From Accumulibacter sp031732815 (GTDB taxonomy: Bacteria; Pseudomonadota; Gammaproteobacteria; Burkholderiales; Rhodocyclaceae), in the NCBI RefSeq assembly GCF_031732815.1, contig NZ_JAVMKF010000153.1, positions 1 through 26,385 on the forward strand: a stretch of DNA of 26,385 bases, in the 5' to 3' direction. The notes beneath the pieces were generated by a model. It was not told the DNA's origin, made no database searches, and saw only the letters and a list, made by a program, of their open reading frames with translations. A program made the position numbers and the translations under genes. Of this stretch, positions 1 through 7,104 are shown one piece after another; positions within the stretch are counted from its first letter, which is position 1; each line of letters starts with the position of its first letter.

Positions 1-2
1 CG

Positions 3-104
3 CGGCCGCGGCCGGCGGATTCGGCGGACGGCTCGGCGTTTGCCCGGTCCGGCCTGCGTGCGGCGACCGATGGGTTGGCCGCTGCCGGCGCGGGGAACGC
101 CTGA
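3..104 (+). CDS. C-terminal end of an upstream gene (partial, unidentified)
   Basis: This frame is open from the first bases of the window and stops at TGA 102-104. That stop overlaps the ATG of the next gene by one base (TGATG), the same arrangement seen at 20586-20590 inside this cluster. The visible 33 residues are rich in Ala and Gly and end in GAGNA. They are too short and low in complexity to assign a family. The stop-start coupling is the main reason to think this is real coding sequence and part of the same operon. The other two forward frames are also open here, so the reading is tentative. Confidence 0.45.
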   Translation, partial: RPRPADSADGSAFARSGLRAATDGLAAAGAGNA

Positions 105-706
105 TGGCGACTCACCGGGCCGTCCTCGGCGTGCTGCAGGCCTTGAAGGATCGCCTCGATCTGCGTCTGCCGGCGCTCACCGGCGGCAACCCGAAAGCGC
201 TCATCCTTGGCTCGCAGGCGCTGGCGACGGCGCCTGCCGGCGAGAACCTCGGCATCTACCTGCACCGCATCGCGGTCGACCCCTTCGCCCGCAACCGCTA
301 CCTGGCGCCGGCCGAAAACCGCCGCCAGCGGCGCCCGGAACTCCCGGTCAACCTGCACGTCCTGCTCATCGGCTGGAGCACGAAGAACGACAGCGAAGTC
401 GGCTATCTGGCGGCGGCGATGCAGATCATCGGCAGCGCGCTGACGCTCGACGTCTCGCACCTGGGAAGCGCCGACAGCGGCTGGGACGAGCACGAAGCGG
501 TGCAGGTCCTGCCCGAGGAGATGAGCACCGAGGACCTGATGCGCCTGTGGGACAGCCTGCCGGGCGATTACCGGCTGTCGAGTCCGTATCTGATCAAGAC
601 GCTTCGTCTGGCCCCCGACGAAGAGCCGGCCGAGGCGCCGCTGGTGCGCACGCTCGTCTATCCGGCCGGGACGACGCACGCGGCGCGTGTGGAGGGCGAG
701 GCATGA
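104..706 (+). CDS. DUF4255 / Pvc16-type tail-end (cap or terminator) protein
   Basis: This 200-residue protein resembles the DUF4255 (Pvc16_N) family found in nearly all eCIS clusters. In Afp and PVC the family member caps or terminates the inner tube and sheath at the end away from the baseplate. Supporting features are the N-terminal helix with a following Pro-rich stretch, the segment GIYLHRIAVDPFARNRYL (about residues 50-67), typical of the family's 'LYRV...RN' pattern, and LPVNLHVLLIGWS (about 82-94), its core beta strand. The length is normal. The ATG at 104 is chosen because homologues begin just before such a helix; the frame stays open upstream, so a longer form cannot be excluded. 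The gene overlaps the next one by ATGA. Placing the cap gene at the front of the operon, just before the sheath, differs from Afp/PVC, where it is last. Confidence 0.85.
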   Translation: MATHRAVLGVLQALKDRLDLRLPALTGGNPKALILGSQALATAPAGENLGIYLHRIAVDPFARNRYLAPAENRRQRRPELPVNLHVLLIGWSTKNDSEVGYLAAAMQIIGSALTLDVSHLGSADSGWDEHEAVQVLPEEMSTEDLMRLWDSLPGDYRLSSPYLIKTLRLAPDEEPAEAPLVRTLVYPAGTTHAARVEGEA

Positions 707-1488
707 TCCTCGAAACGGTCTTCGCGCACGGCAGCGACTACATCGAATGGTACGAAGCGTCCGGCTGCGCGGGAAGCGCCTTGCGCCGCATCGCGCCGGA
801 GCGGCTGCGCATTGCGCTGACGCGCGCGCCGCGCGACCTGCAGCTCGTGCACAAGACGACGGCGACCGCGCTCTGGCGCAAGCGCCCACCCACCCTGTCC
901 GGCGTCCTCGCCGGCGTGGCGCGCGAGGCCGACCTGCAGCCGCCGGCGCAAGCCGCCTACGCGCTGGAAGGCGAAATCAGCGATCCTTCCGGCGCTTACC
1001 TGCCGCGCCTTTTCAGCGTCGATTGCGGTGCCGTCATCGGCCATCGCATCGGCCTCTACCGCTCGCCGCTGGCCGCGCGCTACGGCCGCGCCGGCGGCGT
1101 GTTCGGACGCATCCGCCTGGCCGGCCGGGCCGCCGCGTGGTCGCTCGTCGTCGTGCGCGTCACCCCGCCGCTCGGAGCGGCGCTCGAGTTCACCGCGCAG
1201 GCCGACGCCAACGGCGAATTCATCCTGCCGCTCGACCGTTTGCCGGCGCTCGGCGTCGATGCGCTGGTCAAGACGTATCCGGCGACGCTGCGCATCGCCG
1301 CCTCGCCGCTTGCCGTTGCCGAGCAGCCTTTCGATCCGGGCAAGCTGGTGGCGCATCAGGTGGCGGTGGGCGAAGACGCGGCGCACGTCGTCCAGTTTTC
1401 CGACAGCTTGTCATTCGCCGTCACGCCGGGTTCAGTCAGCCGGGTCACCAGCCCCGGGCAAGCCTTGTTGCTTCTGCAACCGAATTAA
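703..1488 (+). CDS. Small eCIS-associated beta-domain protein, possible carboxypeptidase-regulatory-like fold
   Basis: This 261-residue protein starts at ATG 703 inside the end of the cap gene (ATGA overlap). Residues of roughly 125-190 form a run of alternating hydrophobic positions containing ADANGEFILPLDRLP. That resembles the 'D..G.F.L' strand pair of carboxypeptidase regulatory-like (transthyretin/Ig-like) domains, which decorate surfaces and bind carbohydrate or protein partners. No catalytic motif, signal peptide or membrane segment is visible. Its place between the DUF4255 cap gene and the sheath suggests a structural accessory role, such as cap decoration. The domain assignment is by eye and weak; that it is a genuine gene is much safer, given the frame, spacing and coupling. 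The frame stays open far upstream, but any earlier start would overlap the cap gene almost completely. Confidence 0.6.
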   Translation: MILETVFAHGSDYIEWYEASGCAGSALRRIAPERLRIALTRAPRDLQLVHKTTATALWRKRPPTLSGVLAGVAREADLQPPAQAAYALEGEISDPSGAYLPRLFSVDCGAVIGHRIGLYRSPLAARYGRAGGVFGRIRLAGRAAAWSLVVVRVTPPLGAALEFTAQADANGEFILPLDRLPALGVDALVKTYPATLRIAASPLAVAEQPFDPGKLVAHQVAVGEDAAHVVQFSDSLSFAVTPGSVSRVTSPGQALLLLQPN

Positions 1489-1493
1489 CCAGG

Positions 1494-1501
1494 AAGGAGA
1501 T
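1494..1501 (+). promoter_or_regulatory. Strong ribosome binding site of the sheath gene
   Basis: AAGGAGAT lies six bases upstream of the sheath ATG at 1507 and matches the anti-Shine-Dalgarno core closely. It is among the strongest sites in the cluster, where many downstream starts rely on shorter GGAG-type sites or on overlap. This fits the sheath being needed in many copies. Confidence 0.7.
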
Positions 1502-1506
1502 CGAAC

Positions 1507-3678
1507 ATGCCAGAGTATCTCGCGCCAGGCGTCTTCATCGAGGAGACGAGCTTTCGCCAGAAATCCATCGAGGGCGTCGGCACGAGCGTCGCGGCGCTCG
1601 TCGGCCCGACGCGCAGCGGGCCGCTGCGCGGTACGCCGGAAGCCCTGACCAGCTTTGCCGAGTTCGAGCGGGTCTTCGGCGACGCATCCGATCTCACGCT
1701 GGCCGGCAACCCCGAACTCAATTTCACCTCGCACGCGGCACGTGCCTTTTTCGACAACGGTGGCAAGCAGCTCTTCGTCGTGCGCGTCGTGCAGGGCGTC
1801 AACGGATCGAATACCGACGGCAGCGGCGCTTCGGCGAGCAGCGCCAGCGTCGCCGACGCTGCCGGTAACGTCACTTTCAAGGCACGTTTCCCGGGCGCGC
1901 AGGGCAAATACACGCTGGAAGTCGTCTGGCGCGACGGCGAGAACCTGCTGAAGAGCGAACAGCCGAAGGTCGCTGCCGCCGACAAGCTCTACTTTCTGGA
2001 GGCGAACGGCGTCGCGGAAGCGGCCAAGGTCACTGGCGCGATCGCCGCTGACCGCTTCCCGGTCGATCTGCAGGCGATCGTCCGTCTCGATGGCAGCAAT
2101 CTGCGCATCGATGGCGCGCGCGCGCTGATCACCTCGCGTGCCGACCCGGCCAATCCGGCAGCCGTCGGCGCCAACCAGATCACCGTGCTCGACCCCAGCA
2201 AACTGCCGGCCGGCGCCCGGCTGACGCGCTTCTACGCCCGCCAGCCGACCTCCGGCGGCCTGAGCAACGGCACCGCAGCGGTCCTCACGCTGAAAAAACC
2301 GGCCGATCTGTCGGCCTTCACGAAAGGCGACCACTGGGGCAACCTGCTCGTCCTGCGCGGCACGCTCGACGCCGCCGGCGAGGTGCTGACGATCAAGGCC
2401 GACGCGCACCTCAACCCGGGCGTCGCGGCCGATCTGAGCTTGCCGCTGGCCGCGCTGGCCAGCGTCCCCGACGCCGCGTCGGCGATCGTCGCGCTGCGCA
2501 ACTTCGACCTCGAAGTGCGTAACGGCGGTGCGCAAGGCGAGGTGATCTACGTTTATGGCAACCTGAGTACTTCGCCCGACGGCGCGCGCAGCCTGCCCAG
2601 CGTCCTGCCGCAGACGCCGCAGCGCAAACAGGAAGCGCTGATTTCGCCGATCGCGTGCACGCTGAAGGCCGGCATCACCGGTGCCAACGTGCTCGCCGCG
2701 CTCTACTCGCTGTTCGACGGTGCGGCGCTCTCGCCTGGCGCCAACAGCCTGCAGGACCCGCGCTACCTGATCACGCTGGCTGGCGGCAGCGACGGCGGCG
2801 TCCCGGCGGCGATCGATTACGCCGGTGAAACCGACGAAATCAAGGGCAGCACCGGGCTCGCCGCGCTCGAAGCGGTCGAAGACGTGTCGATCGTCATGCT
2901 GCCGGCGGCAGCCGCGCACGCCGACACGCACAGCGCCGTGCTGATGGAAATGCTCAAGCACTGCCGACGCATGCGCTATCGCGTCGGCATCGTCGACAGC
3001 CGCGAGGGAATGAGTCTGGGCGAGGTGCGCAGCTTCCGCAACGATTTCGACGACAGCCGTCTGGCGCTCTATCATCCCTGGGTGGTGATCAGCGACCCGA
3101 CCGGCCAGCGGCGCGAAATCACCGTTCCGCCCGCCGGCTTCATGGCCGGCGTCTACGCGCGTACCGACGTCGATCGCGGCGTACACAAGGCACCGGCGAA
3201 CGAAGTCGTCCTCGGCGCGCTGCGCTTCGAGCAGAACATCAATCAGTTCCAGCAGGAACTCCTCAACCCGAACGGCATCAACTGCCTGCGTTCCTTCGCC
3301 GGGCGTGGGCACCGCGTCTGGGGTGGGCGGACGCTGTCCAGCGACCCGGAATGGAAGTATCTGAACGTTCGGCGCTATTTCCTCTATCTCGAACGCTCGA
3401 TCGAGAAATCGACCCAGTGGGCAGTCTTCGAGCCGAACGGCGAAGCGCTGTGGGCGAACATTCGCAGCACGGTCGCCGATTTCCTGTTCAACGAATGGAA
3501 AAACGGCCGGCTGCTCGGTGGGGCACCGAAGGACGCTTATTTCGTCCGCTGCGATCGCTCGACGATGACCCAGAACGACCTCGACAACGGCCGTCTGGTC
3601 TGCGTCGTCGGCGTCGCGCCGCTGCGCCCCGCCGAGTTCGTGATTTTCCGCATCGGTCAGAAAACGGCCGACGCCTGA
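1507..3678 (+). CDS. Contractile tail sheath protein
   Basis: This 723-residue protein is the contractile sheath (Afp2-4 / Pvc2-4 / phage gp18-like), which encloses the tube and shortens to drive it into a target. The N-terminus, MPEYLAPGVFIEET, and the nearby GVGTSVAALVGPTRSGP are the canonical opening of the family. The C-terminal half has the standard sheath core: PPAGFMAG (541-548), the GINCLRSFAGRG...VWGGRTLSSD segment (about 590-614) and YLNVRRYFLYLERSI (618-632). The final FVRCD and PLRPAEFVIFRI strands belong to the same core. At 723 residues it is much longer than Afp/PVC sheaths. The extra length lies mostly at residues of about 110-440, read as surface insertion domains. The gene follows a strong ribosome binding site and precedes the tube gene by 19 bases. 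Confidence 0.97.
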   Translation: MPEYLAPGVFIEETSFRQKSIEGVGTSVAALVGPTRSGPLRGTPEALTSFAEFERVFGDASDLTLAGNPELNFTSHAARAFFDNGGKQLFVVRVVQGVNGSNTDGSGASASSASVADAAGNVTFKARFPGAQGKYTLEVVWRDGENLLKSEQPKVAAADKLYFLEANGVAEAAKVTGAIAADRFPVDLQAIVRLDGSNLRIDGARALITSRADPANPAAVGANQITVLDPSKLPAGARLTRFYARQPTSGGLSNGTAAVLTLKKPADLSAFTKGDHWGNLLVLRGTLDAAGEVLTIKADAHLNPGVAADLSLPLAALASVPDAASAIVALRNFDLEVRNGGAQGEVIYVYGNLSTSPDGARSLPSVLPQTPQRKQEALISPIACTLKAGITGANVLAALYSLFDGAALSPGANSLQDPRYLITLAGGSDGGVPAAIDYAGETDEIKGSTGLAALEAVEDVSIVMLPAAAAHADTHSAVLMEMLKHCRRMRYRVGIVDSREGMSLGEVRSFRNDFDDSRLALYHPWVVISDPTGQRREITVPPAGFMAGVYARTDVDRGVHKAPANEVVLGALRFEQNINQFQQELLNPNGINCLRSFAGRGHRVWGGRTLSSDPEWKYLNVRRYFLYLERSIEKSTQWAVFEPNGEALWANIRSTVADFLFNEWKNGRLLGGAPKDAYFVRCDRSTMTQNDLDNGRLVCVVGVAPLRPAEFVIFRIGQKTADA

Positions 3679-3697
3679 TTCCCTGGAGACCTGAGCC

Positions 3698-4156
3698 ATG
3701 GCCCTGTTCCGTGAAACCCCCTATTCCGCCTTCAACTTTCTGGTCGACCTCGAACCCGGCCAGGGCACCGAAGTGCTGGCCGGTTTTTCCGAGGTATCCG
3801 GCCTCAATGCGGAGGTCACCGTCGCCGAATACCGTGCCGGCAATCACGCCGTCAATTACGTGCAGAAGGTTCCCGGCATCCACAAGGCCGGCGACGTGAC
3901 GCTCAAGCGCGGCGTGATCGGCGCGCAGAACCTCTACGAGTGGCTGGAAGCGAGCCGCAGCGGCCGTCTGCGCGAGGCCAAGCGCAACATCGTGATCAAG
4001 CTGCTCTCGGAAGACCGTGCCGATACGGTGGTCAGTTGGAAACTGCGCGGCGCGATGCCGATCAAGTGGACCGGTCCGACGCTGACCGCGAAAGGCGGCG
4101 GCGACGTGGCGATCGAGGAACTCGTCCTCTCGGTGGAGACGCTGGAACAGGAGTAA
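3698..4156 (+). CDS. Inner tube protein 1 (gp19-like, TIGR02241 family)
   Basis: This 152-residue protein polymerises into the inner tube, the hollow needle driven out by sheath contraction and a likely site for cargo loading. The family signature is clear: FNFLVDLEPG near residue 9, FSEVSGLNAEV near 30 and VTLKRGVIG near 67. YEWLEASRSG (about 79-88) and the terminal VAIEELVLSVETLE complete it. The length matches Pvc1/Pvc5-type tube proteins. A GGAGA site at 3685-3689 precedes the ATG by eight bases. A second, more divergent tube protein lies at 5764-6243. By analogy with PVC, the copy beside the sheath gene is likely the major tube subunit and the other an initiating layer on the hub. Confidence 0.95.
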   Translation: MALFRETPYSAFNFLVDLEPGQGTEVLAGFSEVSGLNAEVTVAEYRAGNHAVNYVQKVPGIHKAGDVTLKRGVIGAQNLYEWLEASRSGRLREAKRNIVIKLLSEDRADTVVSWKLRGAMPIKWTGPTLTAKGGGDVAIEELVLSVETLEQE

Positions 4157-4160
4157 GCGC

Positions 4161-5771
4161 GTGCTCCTCGCCGATCGCCGCATCGAGCTCGACGCCCGGC
4201 CGGCGCCACCCGCGCCGCCGGTGCTCGAGGTCGTCATGCTCGGCCACTGTCCCGGCCCGCCCGCCGACCCGGCGCGCGGCGCCCAATGGCAGCGCGTCGC
4301 CGGCGATCCGGCGGTGCTCGGCGAGCTTGCCGAACTCGGCTTCCACCGCGCCGCGCGCCGCCTGCAGGAAATGCTCGCCAACCCGGCCGGCGCCGCCGAG
4401 CCTGGCGACGACGCGCTGCGTGCCCTCTACCGCCTGCCGCTGCCGGTCGTTTCGCTCAGCCAGTTCCGCGTCCTCTTCCCCTTCGCTTTCGACACGCCGA
4501 CCGACTACGTCAGCGTTCTCGCCGGCGACCGCGCCTGGCTGCCGATCGCGCTGCAGGACTTCTTCGAAGCGAGCACCTCGCTCGGCCGCGAGCAGCTCAA
4601 GCTCTGGGTCATCCGCGTTCCCGAGGACGAAGGGGCGGCCGCTTTCCTGCCCACCGGCGCCGCCGACCTGAGCGAGCCGGAGCGCCTGGGTGCCTTCGAG
4701 CGCGCCCTCCTGCCGCGCCGTGCCGGGCTGCTTGCCCTGCCCGACCTGGAACGTCTGCAGGTACCGGCAAACCTGCCCGACGTGCCGCGCCTGCGTCTGG
4801 ACAATCCGTTGCCGGGCTTCCTGCCCTGTGGTGTCGACTTCGACGACGAACACCGCGAGCGCCGCAACGCCGACGAAATGGTGCTTGCCCAGCCGTCCCA
4901 ACCGTTGCCGGCGGCCGCCATCGTCGCGCCGCTGGCGCGCACGCTTGCCCGACTGCGCCCGGACATGCTCTGCCTGCTCGGCGTGCCGCTCGCGCTGCCG
5001 CCGGCCGGCGAACTGCCGGTACCGGCGCCGGAATTCCTCGCCTACGTCGGCGAGCTGGTTGCGCGCCCGATCGACGAAGGGCTGGCCGGCAGCGAGTCGG
5101 CCGGCGCGCTGCGCCACCTGCAACTGCTTTACCCCTATCTGCGCGCGCCCGGCCGCCCGCTCGCCTCGCCGAGCGGCCTGATCGCCGGCATGCAGGCGCT
5201 TGTCGCACAGCAGCATGGCGCCTGGCGTTCGATCGGCGAACGCCGGCTGCCCGGGCGTTCGCTGCCCTGGCCGGTGCTCAGTCAGAACGAAGCGACGCGC
5301 CTGCGCGAGTCGCCCGGCGTCACCGTTCTCCTGCGCCGTAATGGGGGGAACTACGTCGATGACGAACGCCTGTGCATGCCCTGTCTGCCGCTCGTTGCGC
5401 TGCGCCGGATGAACAGCGCCGAGCGCCGGCGCGAGCACTGGCGCTCGGCCGAAGTCATGCGCTTCATCGGCTGGCTGCAGCGCGAGCTGCGCAGCCTGGG
5501 CGAGCGCCTGGTCTTTTCCGCCGATCGGCACGATGCGCGCCCGGAACTCGCGCTGCGCGCCTTCTTCAACCGCCTGCACGCCCTGGGGGCCTTGCGCGGC
5601 GCGCGCCCGGAAGACGCCTACCGCCTGGCGCAACGCAGCGACGGCGAGAGCACGCTGATTTTCGACCTGGAAATCGCCCCCGCCTACCCGCTCGACCTGA
5701 TCCGCATCACTTTCCTGCAGGATCGCCACACGGCGAGCGTGCGCAGCCTGCTGGAGGCCGTCGATGGCTGA
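4161..5771 (+). CDS. Divergent sheath-like protein (sheath paralogue)
   Basis: This 536-residue protein starts at GTG 4161, seven bases after AGGAG, immediately behind the tube gene. It has no obvious family at first sight, but its second half follows the main sheath of this cluster motif by motif. SPSGLIAG (336-343) corresponds to PPAGFMAG in the sheath (541-548). SLPWPVLSQNEATRLRESPGVTVL is followed by RRNGGNYVDDERL, as the sheath has INQFQQELLNPNGINCL followed by RGHRVWGGRTL. VMRFIGWLQREL (432-443) matches VRRYFLYLERSI. PEDAYRL and the final AYPLDLIRITFL align with PKDAYFV and LRPAEFVIFRI. The first half contains FLPCGVDFDDEH, with no match I can name. Likely roles are a baseplate-proximal or terminal sheath ring, like the minor sheaths of Afp/PVC. 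It overlaps the second tube gene by eight bases. The gene is certain; the sheath assignment is inference from these matches. Confidence 0.72.
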   Translation: MLLADRRIELDARPAPPAPPVLEVVMLGHCPGPPADPARGAQWQRVAGDPAVLGELAELGFHRAARRLQEMLANPAGAAEPGDDALRALYRLPLPVVSLSQFRVLFPFAFDTPTDYVSVLAGDRAWLPIALQDFFEASTSLGREQLKLWVIRVPEDEGAAAFLPTGAADLSEPERLGAFERALLPRRAGLLALPDLERLQVPANLPDVPRLRLDNPLPGFLPCGVDFDDEHRERRNADEMVLAQPSQPLPAAAIVAPLARTLARLRPDMLCLLGVPLALPPAGELPVPAPEFLAYVGELVARPIDEGLAGSESAGALRHLQLLYPYLRAPGRPLASPSGLIAGMQALVAQQHGAWRSIGERRLPGRSLPWPVLSQNEATRLRESPGVTVLLRRNGGNYVDDERLCMPCLPLVALRRMNSAERRREHWRSAEVMRFIGWLQRELRSLGERLVFSADRHDARPELALRAFFNRLHALGALRGARPEDAYRLAQRSDGESTLIFDLEIAPAYPLDLIRITFLQDRHTASVRSLLEAVDG

Positions 5772-6243
5772 TTCGGTCGCCAGCGAATTCATCCCCTTCC
5801 GCTTCCGCGTCGCTTTCTACGCCGACGAAGCCGGCAGCCAGCTCGTCTGTCGCGGATCGTTCAGCGAAGTGACCGGCCTGGAAGCGACGACGACCGTCAA
5901 GACGCTCAAGGAAGGCGGCCGCAACTGGGGCGACGTGCAGCTTTCCGGGCCAACCAACTTCGCGCCGGTCATCCTCAAGCGCGGCTTCACCGAGGTCGGC
6001 GACCTGTGGACCTGGTTCGACGCGCTCACCCGGCAAGCCAACTACGGCGTGCGCTACACCGGGCTGATCGAGGTCTTCCACCCCTCGCGCGCTTTCGACG
6101 AAACACCTGACTTCAAGTGGTGGCTGTACCAGGTCCTGCCGACCAAATTCAAGGGACCCGACCTCTCGGCGACGGCGACGCAGGTGGCGATCGAAGAACT
6201 GCATCTGGTGCACGAAGGCTTCGTGCTCGAACGGAGAAGCTGA
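5764..6243 (+). CDS. Inner tube protein 2 (TIGR02241 family, likely tube-initiator)
   Basis: This 159-residue tube-fold protein has the family marks FRFRVAF (residues about 13-19), FSEVTGLEATT (about 36-46), VILKRGFTEVGDLWTWFDAL (about 69-88) and the closing VAIEELHLVHEG. Relative to tube protein 1 it carries a longer loop before the last strands, containing PSRAFDETPDFKWWLYQVLP. In PVC and Afp, a second tube-like protein of this kind forms the first ring between the spike hub and the main tube. The ATG lies inside the end of the preceding gene, with GGAGG at 5753-5757 six bases ahead. The next gene begins one base after its stop. Confidence 0.9.
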   Translation: MADSVASEFIPFRFRVAFYADEAGSQLVCRGSFSEVTGLEATTTVKTLKEGGRNWGDVQLSGPTNFAPVILKRGFTEVGDLWTWFDALTRQANYGVRYTGLIEVFHPSRAFDETPDFKWWLYQVLPTKFKGPDLSATATQVAIEELHLVHEGFVLERRS

Positions 6244-6244
6244 C

Positions 6245-6937
6245 ATGGCCGGCCCACAGATTGCCCACGCCCGCCTGATTCCGATGAACGGCGACCAGGT
6301 CGAAAGCGACGAAACGAAGCACATCGCCGTCCAGTTCAACCCGGCGACCTTGCGTCTGACGCTGGCCAACACGCTGCACGCGAACAGCGCCGGCGGCAGC
6401 GGTGGTCGCCGTCCGGCCGCGCAGTACGTCGACAAGAGCGAGTCCAGCCTGGCCGTCGAACTCGTTTTCGACACCACCTGCGAGCAACCCGGCGCGCCCG
6501 CCAACTCGGACGTGCGCAAACTCACCGGGAAGATCGCCGAGGCGTTCATGAAGCCGCTCGACCCGGATTCGGCGCGCCCGCGCGCGCCGCAGCGCTGCCG
6601 CTTCCAGTGGGGCAGCTTCATGTTCACCGGAATGCTCGCTTCGTATGGCGAGACGCTCGACTTCTTCGCGCCCGAGGGAATTCCGCTGCGCGCCACGCTG
6701 GCGCTCACCTTCAAGGAGGATCGCTACCAGTTCGACCTGGACGAGAGCGTACAGGCGGCGGCGCGCCAGCAGCCGAGCTTCGCCGCCGGCGGTGGTGGAC
6801 AGAGCGCGGCGCAGGCGACGCAGGCGGCCGGCGGCAACCCGCGCCAGTGGCGCAGCGTGGCCGATCTCAACCAGCTCGAGAACCCGCGCTTCACGCCCGA
6901 CGGCGGGGTTCTCGTACCGCGTAGTCTGTTTGGCTGA
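6245..6937 (+). CDS. Tube-baseplate adaptor, Pvc7/Afp7-like (CIS_tube domain with remnant LysM)
   Basis: This 230-residue protein matches the contractile-injection-system 'CIS_tube' N-terminal domain. Marks are HIAVQFNPATLRLTL (about residues 27-41), SSLAVELVFDTT (about 65-76) and FQWGSFMFTGMLASYGETLDF (about 120-140), followed by the P..ATLALTFKED strand. In PVC/Afp this protein joins hub and tube and usually ends in a LysM domain. Here, after a Gly/Ala/Gln-rich linker (about 175-198), only WRSVADLNQLENPRFTPDGG...VPRSL remains. That corresponds to the usual 'WR.IA..N.I.NPR.L.PG..L.IP' half of LysM. A GGAGAAG site precedes the ATG by five bases. Confidence 0.85.
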   Translation: MAGPQIAHARLIPMNGDQVESDETKHIAVQFNPATLRLTLANTLHANSAGGSGGRRPAAQYVDKSESSLAVELVFDTTCEQPGAPANSDVRKLTGKIAEAFMKPLDPDSARPRAPQRCRFQWGSFMFTGMLASYGETLDFFAPEGIPLRATLALTFKEDRYQFDLDESVQAAARQQPSFAAGGGGQSAAQATQAAGGNPRQWRSVADLNQLENPRFTPDGGVLVPRSLFG

Positions 6938-6948
6938 GGAGGCGAGCG

Positions 6949-7104
6949 ATGCCCGTCGTGATCGAAGAACTGACCGCCGAAATCACCCCCGAAACCACCG
7001 ATGGCGGCGGCGAGGTGCAGCCGGCGGCAAGCGCCGGCGCGGCGGCAACGCTCGAACTGCTCGCCCTGGCGCGCGAACGGGAGGAACGCCTTGCCGTCGA
7101 CTAG
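6949..7104 (+). CDS. DUF5908-like small eCIS protein
   Basis: This 51-residue protein starts with MPVVIEELTAEI, has a short Gly/Ala-rich centre and ends in a charged helix, LELLALAREREERLAVD. Small proteins of this plan, with a MPIEI.EL-type start and a C-terminal helix, occur between the adaptor and hub genes in many eCIS clusters and are called DUF5908. Their function is unknown. GAGGAGG at 6936-6942 lies six bases before the ATG and overlaps the stop of the previous gene. The downstream gene starts inside this one. It is too short for common length cut-offs and is easily missed. The gene is well supported by ribosome binding site and position; the family name rests on pattern and context. 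Confidence 0.75.
   Translation: MPVVIEELTAEITPETTDGGGEVQPAASAGAAATLELLALAREREERLAVD
7079..7085 (+). promoter_or_regulatory. Ribosome binding site that fixes the TTG start of the hub gene
   Basis: GGGAGGA lies inside the end of the 51-residue gene, with GGAGG six bases before TTG 7091. An in-frame ATG at 7001 would overlap the small gene by about 100 bases and add about 30 residues of low-complexity, Arg-rich sequence, so TTG is preferred. Confidence 0.65.

Noticed and set aside
40..702. Extended start at 40 for the beta-domain protein
   Set aside because: It would overlap the whole cap gene, and the added residues are Arg/Pro/Gly-rich shadow sequence. ATG 703 gives the common ATGA coupling.
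1432..3699. Minus-strand open frame of about 755 codons opposite the sheath
   Set aside because: The opposite strand encodes an unmistakable sheath; this frame has shadow composition.
7001..7090. ATG start at 7001 for the hub protein
   Set aside because: It adds low-complexity Arg-rich residues and overlaps the DUF5908-like gene. TTG 7091 has GGAGG at ideal spacing.
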